Position numbers and translations under genes: made by a program
In this document: one piece after another, positions 48,801-60,800 of the stretch
Layout: the number at the start of each line of letters is the position of its first letter
Position numbering within the stretch: the first letter of the stretch is position 1
Assembly: GCF_000003815.2 (NCBI RefSeq)
Contig: NW_023365793.1
Location: 1-64,000, forward strand
DNA: 64,000 nt
Direction of reading: 5' to 3'
From: Branchiostoma floridae
Lineage: Eukaryota > Chordata > Leptocardii > Amphioxiformes > Branchiostomatidae
Notes under the pieces: model-generated
What the model was told of the DNA's origin: nothing
Database searches by the model: none
The model's input: the letters and a program-made list of their open reading frames with translations, nothing else

Positions 48801-51800
48801 ACTGCTCCGGAGTAAAAGAAAACTGCTCCGGAGTATGCTCCGGAGTATGTGAGTAAGTATATTTGTTGTAAGTATGTATATTTGTCATGTACGTACGAAC
48901 ATATACCATCTATATGTGCATGCAGTGAAACATTGCTTTGGAGTAACTATACGTGTTGCTCCGGAGTAAAAACACTGCTCCGGAGTAAGAAAAATCTGCT
49001 CCGGAGTAAAAACACTGCTCCAGAGTATGCTCCGGAGTAAGTGAGTAAGTATATTTGTTGTAAGTAAGTATATTTGTCATGTACGTACTAATATGTACCA
49101 TCTATATGTACATACAATGAACCATTGCGTTGGGGTAGTTATACGCGTTGCTCCGGAGTAACAACACTGCTCCGGAGTAAAAAATCTGCTCCGGAGTAAA
49201 AACACTGCTCCGAAGTAGGCTCCGGAGTAAGTGAGTAAGTATATTTGTTGTAAGTATATTTGGCATGTACGTACGAACATGTACCACCTATATGTACATG
49301 CAGCTTTGGAGTAGCTATACGTGTTGCTCCGGAGTAAATAAAACTGCTTCGGAGTAAATAACTGAGTAAGTATATTTTGGTAAGTAATGTATACGTATTT
49401 GCCATGTACGTGTCTATAAGGTAAGCATTTATCAATACAACAACACAAAAGACACTAGTGTGCGGTAATGCTGTTTGGTAACACTTTACTATCATTTGAC
49501 GTCGATCAAAAATGTATCATGGAATTCATAATCAACGTGCATCTCGTCCTATATGTCAAACATGGTATCACATTAGGAAAGAAAAGTTGTACTGCAGGCG
49601 ATATGGCGACCTCACATTACTTCAGGACGAGGTAACCATATTTTTTCATCAATGTCTGTTCTGAGACCCAGTTCTTGCTGTGTACAATCTCGTTGCTGTA
49701 ACGAGGCAACGCAGCGAACTCTATTAGATAAAACTTTTTGCCAGCGCGCTTCGTCTCTTTGATGACGCTTTGACGAACGTCGCCTGGCTGGTGAGGTAGT
49801 GCGATGGTCAAGTCTCGATAGAGTGTCCACTTCTCCTCGTCACCGCTGTGGTAGCCGCTGTCGTAGCCGGTATGTTCACTTTCATCAGATGAAACCGTCC
49901 CGGAAGACACATCTGTCCCTGTATCACTCTCAGAACCACTTTATTTGGTCGCTGTCGGTTTCTGCTGTGGAGTCTCCCTGCTCGGAACCCATCACAGATT
50001 CGGCGTCTGAGACGCTATCTTCATCTTGTGACGCCGTCGAACCCCCTTCTTCGGAACCAACCGTGGCCTTGTCGTGTTCAGACGTCACATCGGAGTCGTC
50101 AAAAACATCGCGCTCCGATCCCGGTAAGAGCCCGTCTCGGCATCAACGACGACTTCTCCCGCAGCAACACCTGACTCGTCTCGGTGTTTTCTTTCCAGAT
50201 TACGCTCGAGGTTGAACGCACGATCAAACTCCCGATCACAAACTTTGCAGACGTGAGGCATGCTTTTTGTTCGGTGGACAGAAGGAAAATGATAAGATAT
50301 TGATGTGCACACATATATTTGTCCCGCATTTAAGTTTTATGGACTTTATATCTTGCGTACACCCTGTATGCATCTACGTTTGATACATGACAACTATACT
50401 TCAATACCACAAATGCATTTACGGCATACGTAGATGCATACAGGTTATACGCAAGATATATAGCTTCTCTGCATAACCAATTGGGAATCGGAATCGTCAG
50501 ATCCCATTTTTTTCGAAGGTGAAAAAAAATCATTTAAGATTTTCATCATAAAATTACATGAAACCATTAAACGATTTCAAGTACGATAACTAGGTCAAAG
50601 TACTGCTTTAAGCTCCTTGGTACATTTATTATTGCAGTGTAAGTTATTTCAAGTAGGGAATAAGTTTTACTAATTATCAAGCAGGTGCAGGTATTGTAGA
50701 GTAGTAGTTTTTTTTTTCAAGCTGACAGCTTAAATATTTTTTCTTGTTTTTTATGAACCATTACCGAAACCGAGACGTCTCAAGCTTTTTAAAAAATGTT
50801 ACCGCCATGTTGCTTCATTTTTTTTCTGAAAATCCTTACAACAACTTAACTTGATGTGGCTTTATCTAATATATACATTGTAATTCTGTATACCACTGTT
50901 AAACTGTTTTACTATGTATGCGATCAGCTATCGGGCCTAATATTGTCTCAGTGTAACAATTTCGTGCGCGCATCGTGCGAGACCCGGGTTCTTTTCGGTT
51001 GTCAGTGGTCATAACCTGGCACTTAGAGTATTTATTGGGCTGAAACTCTGGCAGTTTAAAGTTACTTACAATTATTTGAAAGGTTTAACTTTTCGTCAAA
51101 CAACAACACTAGAAACACCTACATTTGCTCTGGAGAAAATATATCAATTTTTCCCAGTCCAGTAAGGTAGTTTTAAATTAAACACAACCAAAATATATCT
51201 AGTCTATTCTATGCAGACGACCTCGTCTGGCCTACAAAAAAAAAATAAAAGCATTTACCTTTACTGCAAAAAAAGAAATCAACAGTAAACCTAAATAAAA
51301 CAAAAAATAAGAGGATTTGATAAAAATGGACACACGTCTGCTAACCTCAAATTTCAATTTCGCAACCTAAACATAGATATAGTATCATCGTACTGTTACT
51401 TAGGAGTAATGTTGGCAGATGTTTTATGTAAGACATCACGAAATCGCCGGAAGCGCAGCCAGGAACTTGGGGACCTGTTGTTTATTTGTTGAGGTTCATG
51501 CCCGATCGCGCAGTCTTTGTGTACGCCGCATCAACACGAAATACGCGTCGAAAACGTCACGAAATTGTCGGCAAGCGCAGCCAGGGATGTGGGGACCTGT
51601 GGGGGTCCATGCCCGATCGCGCCGTCCATGTGTACGCCTCATCATCAAGATAATACGCGTTGATAGCGTCACGAAATCGCCGGCAAGCGCAGTCAGGGGT
51701 GCGGGGCCTGTCGGCGTCCATGCCCGATCGCGCCGTCTATGTGTACGCCGCATCATCAAGATAATACGCGTCGGTAATGTCACGAAATCGTCGGCAAGCG

Positions 51801-54800
51801 CAGCTATGGATGCGGGGACCTGTCGGGGTCCATGTCCGACCGCGCAGTTTATGTGTAAGCAGCATCATCACGAAACACTCGTCCGGGGATGCGGAGGCCT
51901 GTCGAGGCCAATGCCCGACCGTGCCGTCTACGTAATGTATGGGTAATCTATAGTGTCCTGTGTTATTGTTGTGGGTGTTGCTCTTGTAAGGCTAGCGGGA
52001 TACGCCACTGTTTACGTACGGAAAGACCCGGCCTTTCTGCCGTAGGAGATATTGTGGTTGACCGTTCCACTGGTGTTGTGACATTAAACGGATGGTCTAA
52101 GATGTCCTGTAGTATTGTAGTAGGTCTTGCCGTTTTAGGGTGTGGCACGCCACTGCCCACCTACGGGATGACCTGAACGTTCTGCCGTAGGAGATATTGT
52201 GGTTGGCCGTTCCTGCTGGTGTATGACATGGCGGATGGTCTAAGTGTCCTGTAGTATTGTAGTATTGTAGTAGGTCTTATTGTTGTGAGGCTAATCGTTT
52301 CCAGGTCTCATCAATACCTACCTACATACCAAATATCAATACTATCCATCCAGGCGTTCTTAAGAATTACCCGTCAAGTACCAGAATGACATTATAGCAT
52401 TTTCTCGTTAATTATGCAAATTATGTCTTTATTTTGCATAATATGTATATGTTAATATTTTTCCCATTCTCAGTTACAAATGTCACATGGTGCAATGGTC
52501 CTATAATGGAACTGAGCGTGTTTACACGATTTCCTAATTAATTTATGCAAAATAGGTACCAATTTGCAAAATTGACATGTCAATATATGAAGCATCACTT
52601 TAGGTATCTATACATCAAAAGTCATAACAATCCGTTAACTCCTTCTTGAATTATTCCCTTTCAAAGCCTGTCGTGCTTTTTTCAAAACAAGCCGCTAGGG
52701 GGCCCAAACCTACTCCACTTACACTTTATATCAACAGCTGTCTACCACTCAAAAATCAGAGCTCGAGCATGTTCAGAACTAGAGATATCAAACCAGGAAG
52801 TTCTGCTGCAGTACCGTAAGGCTGCTAGGGGGCCCAAAATCTAATCGGTTCAAGATCTCATCAAGACCTACCCACATACCAATATCAATGTCATTCATGT
52901 AGGCACTCTCGAGTTATGCTGGTCTGCAAAAGGGCCTATCGTTGATGGTGTTTGCCAGTCTGAAGACAGTGTAAAGTATACTTCAAACCCCTACAAGCGC
53001 CTGGTCCCAAAAAGTAAACATCTGGATTTCCTTTCACCATCAAGGCCAGATCAGGCAGCCTGACAAGAGAGTAGAGGGGCCAAGGAACGGTTCACTAATC
53101 CTTGCTAGTGGTACTCTCAAAGCAATATGAAAGCATGGTGTAAAAGTGTTGTGAGAACTATGCCTTTGTCCAAGTTAGAAATTTTGATGCATGCAAAATT
53201 GCATAAGCCATCGGTAAAAACAGTCCTTCCAACGCTTTAGAGACATGTAAAATTTTCGATGTTACAGTATCATTTTCATAAGAAAATCTTGTATAACTAG
53301 AGTTCGGCGACCTCATACCTCCATGAATATTTAGAGCTTTTGTTTATTTCATGCAAATGACTTAACATTAACAAGATTTATGCATGGTGTTGTTCATCAT
53401 TGAATAACGTACAGTGCACATGTCACCAGTAAAATTCCCAATTCTAATCATTAATCATTAAGTTGTTTTGCCATTTTTGAATAAATTATGCAAAAAAGTT
53501 CCTCATTTGCATATTTGATATCTGCATATGTTCCACCGATTATAATTAACAAGTGTTACATTTATCGAAGTCCAGTTATTGCAAACAATGGAACTATACA
53601 ATTTCCTCATTGATTATGCAAATTAAGTCCTTATTTGCATAAAATGAATATCATTATAATCATCTTTGCCTAAGCTACCTGCATACGTAAAATGCAGGCA
53701 ATCCGCCGTTCCTATCTGCAGTTATCCTCTTTGGAGTGTCTTGACAAAAACGCCCCTGCAGTTCCACAATTGAATGTTAGGGGACTGAAACTTGCCCCAC
53801 CTTGCCATGACGCTAAAAGCTATCTACCACCCAAATGTCACGACCATATCACGTACGGGACAAGAGATACATTGAAAAACTGCTATGATAGAATATTCTC
53901 ATTAATTATACAAATGTACTCCTATTGTGCATAATTAGTATTTTATCTTGTACAACATTGTCTAAGGTACCTACATACCAAAAATCATGAAAATCCGTTG
54001 TTCGCTTCTTGAGTTATCCTCGTCAGAAGTTTTTGACAAATTGCCCCTGCTATCCCAAAACTAGACGCTAGGGGGCCCAAACTTATGTCATTTTTTCCTG
54101 ACCACAAGAGCTATCTAATACTTAAAAATCTTGACCATAGCATGTTCAGAACACGGAGATAGCAAAACCGGAAGTTGCGCTGCAGTACCAGGCTCACACA
54201 CCAGGGGGCCCAAAATTGACTTTGACCTTTGTCTTCCCAACCCCTACCCACATACCAAATATCATCGTAGTCCATCAAGAGGTTCTCAAGTTATACTGAC
54301 CACAAATATGCTGACACACATAGACACACAGACACACACACAGACACACAGACAGAGACACTCAAAACTATACCTCCATTTTTTCATGGAGGTAATCATC
54401 TCCTCTGTTGAACGAACAAGAAATAAGACCTATACTTATACAATTCTCACTGACTAAAAGGATTTTAGCGTGTGATTGCAGTTTTATGCTGAGTATTCTT
54501 GTAAATACAATGCATAACCATATATGATTTCTGTGTAATGTCCTTGTATATCTATATCAAATCTCTACGTTAGTTCTCTTCTGGCTTACGGTTGTGATCA
54601 CATCAGACATATGTCAACAACATGACAATTCAAAATTAATCTTATGACCCTCAAAAACTATGGTTAACTAGAGTTCGGCGACCTCATACCTCCATGAAAA
54701 TTAAGAGCTTTCGTAAATTTCATGCAATTGACTAACATATTAACATAATTTATGCATGGTATTGTTCATCATTGACTAACGTACACATGTCACAATTATA

Positions 54801-57800
54801 AAATTCCCATTATTGATCATAAAGCAGTTTTTGCAATTTTTACATAAATTATGCAAATAAGTTCCTCATTACCATATTTGGTATCTGCTTATATTCAACC
54901 TATCATAATTAACATGTGTTACATTTATTGAAGTCCAGTTATTGAAAACAATGGAATTATACAATTTCCTAATTAATTATGCAAATTTAGTCCCCATTTG
55001 CATAACATGTATATCATTATAAACCTCTTTGCCTAAGGTACCCGCATGCCTAATATTTTGCCAATCCATCAATCCATTCTGCAGTTATCCTCTTTAGAAT
55101 GTCTTGACAAAAACGCCCCTGCAGTTCCGAAATTAAATGTTAGGGGGCTGAAACCTGCCCCACTTTGTCATGACACTGCAAGCTATCTACCAGCCAAATG
55201 TTAAGACCATATCACATCCAGGACTTGAAAAAACTGCCATGATATAATATCCCAATTAATTATGCAAATGTACTCCTATTTTGCATAATTAGTATTTAAT
55301 CTTGTACAACATTGTCAAAGGTACCTACATACCAAAAATCATGAAAATCTGTTGTTCCCTTCTTGAGTTATCCTCGTCAGAAGTTTTTGACAAAAATGCC
55401 CCTGCTATCCCCAAACTAGACGCTAGGGGGCCCAAAGTTACGTCAATTTTTCCTGAGCACAAGAGCTATCTAATACCTAAAAATCTTGACCATAGCATGT
55501 TCAGAACACCGAGATAGCAAAACCGGAAGTTGCGCTGCAGTACCAAGGTCACACACCAGGGGGCCCAAAATTGACCTTGACCTTCGTCTTTCCAATCCCT
55601 ACCTACATACCAAATTTCATCGTAGTCCATCAAGAGGTTCTCAAGTTATGATGACCACAAATATGCGGACACACAGACACACACACACACAAACACCCAC
55701 ACAGACACACTCAAAACTATACCTCCATTTTATCGTGGAGGTAATTACAAACCACGGCGGGATGGACCTGATATGTCAACATCGGCCTGCCATCAGTCGT
55801 GTCAAGGTTTGCACGATCCGTAAGGTTTCCAGAATACGTGAAGAAAAACACAACTTGTCTGGCCCATTCGATGTTTTGGGGGAGGCAGTACACATAGAAA
55901 ATTACAAGAAGTGACCTTGTGGCTTTGGCTTATGTCGCACTTTCTTTAATTTGCTGCAGATTACAAATTCTACATCTGATTAAGGACCTTGATGGTACTC
56001 GATAACAACACACAACACACACACACACGCCTACACCATCACCATCACTACCCCTACCACAACGGCACTTGCACTTGACGTGAATACATGCATAAGCCAC
56101 GTGTGAGGAGTTTTGGTACGTCGGATGTGACGTGTGACATCTGTTGAAAGACATCACTCACTCACTCACGGCCCATAACCTCAGTGGTCGTAGTAATTAA
56201 ACACATATTTGTTAAAAGTCTTAACGCAAAATTGATAGATCTTGCTGCCTGTGGCTTTATTACAGCCAGGAGTTACACAATCTGAGTGTTTTGGCTGTTA
56301 TAACTTGCTTGAGATACCTGCTCGAGTACAGGACTACAACTTTACGTTCATTACCTAACGACGGGGCAGCTTCCAGCAGGATACTCGCCACGGATTTGGT
56401 CCCTTACAATATCCATCTTGTGAAACGATGGATAGTTTTTTTGTGGTAGCGGGAAAAAGAATTGTTCATCAAGATTTTGTGTCAGCTGTAGCACCATGCA
56501 CTGTAGTCTCTTACTGCCATGGGAAAAGTTTGCGTTGGTTTTAAGTTTGCGGTGAAGTGGCCACCATAAAAACCGTGAACATACAATCATAGCGAACATT
56601 TCTGCATTTACAGTATTCTTCCTGACACATGCAGAAAATCTAAAGAGTAATCATCACATGGAATTACTATTTGTGATAAGGGCTATCGGTGAGTATGTGT
56701 AATGTATTTGTCACATTGAGAAATAAATGAATAAACCTGTGTACCAACAATGTTTCTATTTTTGATTCTTAGAACCTCGTTTGTCCATAAACAACATTCA
56801 ATGTGTTTCTGTATTTTTTTTAATCATTAGTCAACATCAACAGCATTTTGGAAGTGATGGCCATGCCACATAAAATCGCCATCACAATGGTAGACTCCCA
56901 ACCTACATGTCAGGGCGCCTTTTGCGATAAGTCACAATATGACAATTGAAAATAATTTTGGTTACCCTCTACAACTATGTTCAACACATAATGTCGACAA
57001 ACAGCAAGACTGGACAATAGAAACCACTGATTTGTAACCTACATTCCAGGGCATCTTCGAATATGTCACAACATATGAATTGCTTCCATGATTGACATAA
57101 TTTTAGGCATGCTGGTACCTTAGACAAAAGAAGCTGATGATGATATATATGTTATGCAAATGATGACTTAATTTGCATAATCAAAGATGAAATTGTATAC
57201 TTGTGTTATTTTCATTAACTGGACTTCATTAGACGTAACACATGTACATTATGATGTGTGGAAAATATCAACTGTGCAAATGAAAAACTGATTTGTATAA
57301 TTAATGCAAACAGACACACACACGCACACTTACACACAAACACCTTCAGCGCCCTTAAACATTGCTTTAACCCATAACCTATACAAATCCACGTCGCCAG
57401 TGTTTAAAAAAAACGCTTTTTTTCTTTTTACTTCAGTTTCACCATAATACAAGGCTCACAGCCACTCATCCATGATGTGTTTATCACTGTACTATATTGC
57501 GATGTCAGGTGTTAACATTTGATTTGAAAAGTTCAAGGTTGTGCGCATCAAGAGGAAGCTTATTACATATTACAAGGTAGGTCTAGGAAAATTAGCCTTC
57601 ACGGTGCCAGTACCCGCTGAGGGGCGAATTATGGAAGAAGAAGGTTTACTTCAGTTCATGTTTCTTACTTCGGCGTAGGTCCCGTTACCCCTGCGCTTTA
57701 CTCACACGTTTTGTCTAGGTACCCGCAGTTTAAATCCGAGTTTTTTTCACCCGTAATTTTGTCGGTAGCCCAGCTAGTTCTTGCTGTAACCTATGTGAAA

Positions 57801-60800
57801 GCATTTGTCCTTTTCTGCTACACCGCCCAAACAACGCTCAGCAGAGAGCTTCCCTCTTCGGCAGTTTGAGAAGACTGGTAGGATTTGATATGGACAATCT
57901 ATTTGATGACACTTTAGTATAGTTGGTTTTTCATCGGCCATAAAAAACAAGATATGTAGAAGTTTACAAACTTTCTTGATAGATACTAATCGCTTCAATA
58001 GCGACTAAACATCATTTTTCCAGTCTTAATGATTTTAGGTGGCACTTTAATCGCAGTTAGGTTATCCTCGAATAAACGGTGATGTGTGTTTTCTGTGGGT
58101 GGTAGGTGCTGCTGTGATTGGTGCTGCTGTAGTGGGTATCATATCATCAGTTCATCTTTTTGAATGTTCATTTGTGAAAATTCCTCCAGTGCTTTGCTTA
58201 TTTTGTTGTTTTCTTTGCTTGTATTTATTTACCCATGTACTTACTTTCTTTTAATAGCATCACTAATATAAGTTACGACTTGAGTGTGTCGCCACCATGT
58301 CGTGTAAATATATGTTGCAGTGCATGAATAAACAAAAGATAACAGTAGCAACATTCCCGACCACTTATATTGTAATGTTTTTAATTACGAAGTAAAAGAC
58401 AACTTCTTTTGGCCAGCTACTTCCTTTTGCACATCATTCCCGGCCCTTGGGATGGAGAGCGGCGCCATCCCTGATGACCACATCACGGCCTCCACCCAGG
58501 AACCTGGGTACGAGGCGTACAAAGGTCGTCTAAATACCGCCAGGTCGTGGCAGACATACACTGTAGACACGAACCAGTGGCTGCAGATCAACCTCGGAAG
58601 TCAGAAGGTCCTCGCCGGTATCCAAACACAGGGCCAGTGGGGAGGGCACGTCAAGTCTTACAAACTGATGTACTCTGATGATGGCAATACGTGGGTCACT
58701 TACGGAGAGGGGCAGAACGACACGGTGTGTTGACAAGGCATTAGTGAATGAAAAACGATTTTCTTTGTAGACACCTAAGTTCTATAAACAACCCACAACC
58801 GATGTTACGGTGACCGTCTATCAGCTTCCCCAGGGTAATTCTGACGGGTTTACATTACACTGCAGTGCAGTGTCGATGCTTACAGATGCGATCCCAAACG
58901 TGAAATATCTACATATATACAAAGATAGCTAATGTAGTCTACAACGTGTGTTATGATCAACGCAGTGTAACAATATTAAGTATCAACTACATATACGTCT
59001 TAAGCAGCGACACCTATGCTGCAGTGCAATGTGAACAAGTCAGAATTTCCTGAGGAAGGTGACAGTCGGTCACCGAAACGTCGGTATGATACAGCACTTG
59101 GTATTCAGTGGCTTACTTACCTGGTGAAACTATTCCCAAAAGGTGTTTTTGAGTTTTCTGAGATTCCTTAATCGTCCATGGCTATTTTGGTAACCATCCA
59201 ATGCTTTGTATACCACCAGAAATACACTTATACAATATATTGAACCTTTTTAGATATTTGATGGCAACAGTGACGGTTCTACCATAGTGAACCAGATTTT
59301 GACCACTCCAGTGATGACACAATATGTCCGAGTAAACCCACAGTCCTGGCAGGGTACGCTCTTCATCCGCCTACGAGTGGAGCTACTTGGGTGCGAAAGT
59401 GAGTAATCGTGCGGGTATCAACTGTTATGTACAGCACTGAATGGGTCTCAACTTCATGTACTAGACTTAGTGCTCTAAAGGCAATGTTGATTCAATTCAA
59501 CATCCTCTGGGACTGTCAAAACTGATACAAGCGTGCGAAATAGATTTACATAATAGCAGTTAGAGTCCATTCCAAGTCACCATGAGGGGTTTTAGGTGAT
59601 GTTTGTAATTAGTCTGAATTATTTTGAAAAAAGAATATCTGAGCCACAATAATTAATTTTTTTTCAAAAAATTAACTAAGAAAATACTCATCTATTTGAA
59701 TTCCTTTGAATATTTTAGAAACATTTTGAAAGTCACTGTACAGAAATGTCTTTATTTAGAATAATTGTGAAACCTCTGTGTGATTATTTTACATTTACAA
59801 ATATTTGCAAACTTTGCCAAATGGTAAAATTAGTTTATTGCCCCTATAAAAGTAAGCCCTATTGTTGCATCTGTATATTTTTAGATTTCACTGCTGGGTA
59901 CTGGTGGATCCTTTGTAATGGGCCATTGTTGCATGGCACCCAACCATACTTTGCAAGGATGTGTGATTTGCTATCTTCCCAGCCCACTGAACCATTTACA
60001 AACTAGAGTTCGGCAACCTCATACCTCCATGAATATTTAGAGCTTTTGTTAATTTCATGCAAATGACTTAAAATTAACATGATTTATGCATGGTGTTGTT
60101 CATCGTTGAATAACGTACAAAGCATATGTCACAAGTAAAATTCCCAAGTCAGATCATTAATCATATGCGCATTAAGTTGTTTTGCAATTTTTTGCATAAA
60201 TTATGCAAATAAGTTCCTCATCTGCATATGTTCCACTAATTATAGTTAACAAGTGTCACATTTATCGATGTGTCCAGTTATTGCAAACAATGTAATTTTA
60301 CAATTTCCTCATTAAGTATGCAAATTAAGTCCTCATTTGCATAACATACATATCATTATGAACATCTTTGCCCAAGCTACCTGAATACCTAAAATGCACG
60401 CAATCCATCGGAAATCCAAATCTGGATTTCTTCCGAAAATAATTTCATCAGGTTGGTAGAATATAGGATATATGAGAATCCTTTTGCACAACCAAAATTT
60501 GACTTACTTGCTGACGTTTCGATGTCTGTCAGACATCTTCCTCAGAGCTTCTAACTGGAGTTCTGCTTCTCGCCGCTATATGTAGCCGATGTAGGTGGCG
60601 CTTTTGCGGCGAGAAGAACACTATTCCAAACGTGGCTCAGCTTGTACCCCCCTCGTCCCGGTTCATCACTGGNNNNNNNNNNNNNNNNNNNNNNNNNNNN
60701 NNNNNNNNNNNNNNNNNNNNNNNNNNNNNNNNNNNNNNNNNNNNNNNNNNNNNNNNNNNNNNNNNNNNNNNNTACCGTTTGGGATAGTGTCTTCTCGCCG

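Larger units (their letters stand above)
42923..58416. other. Intron 1 of gene F, repeat-filled
   Basis: About 15.5 kb holding the 818-base inverted-repeat element, the cctccatgaa copies, the CTCCGGAG satellite, two GC-rich tandem arrays and the decayed C2H2 ORF. No domain-bearing plus-strand exon was recognised between the signal exon and the F5/8C exon. Confidence 0.55.

Noticed and set aside
48715-49495. Series of minus-strand ORFs with repeated LLRSS / YSGA words
   Set aside because: Translations of the CTCCGGAG satellite in different frames.
51419-51946. 175-codon plus-strand ORF and its 95-codon antisense partner
   Set aside because: Explained by the 111-121 base GC-rich tandem repeat; the translation is periodic and resembles no domain.
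54300-55715. Possible CRISPR-like array of short acac/agac units
   Set aside because: These are ca-rich microsatellites at the ends of interspersed repeats in animal nuclear DNA; there are no regular spacers.
56658-56688. Alternative first exon of gene F (MELLFVIRAI, phase 1)
   Set aside because: Phase fits, but the hydrophobic start is short and contains Arg; the exon at 42871 is a far better signal peptide. Kept only as an alternative.
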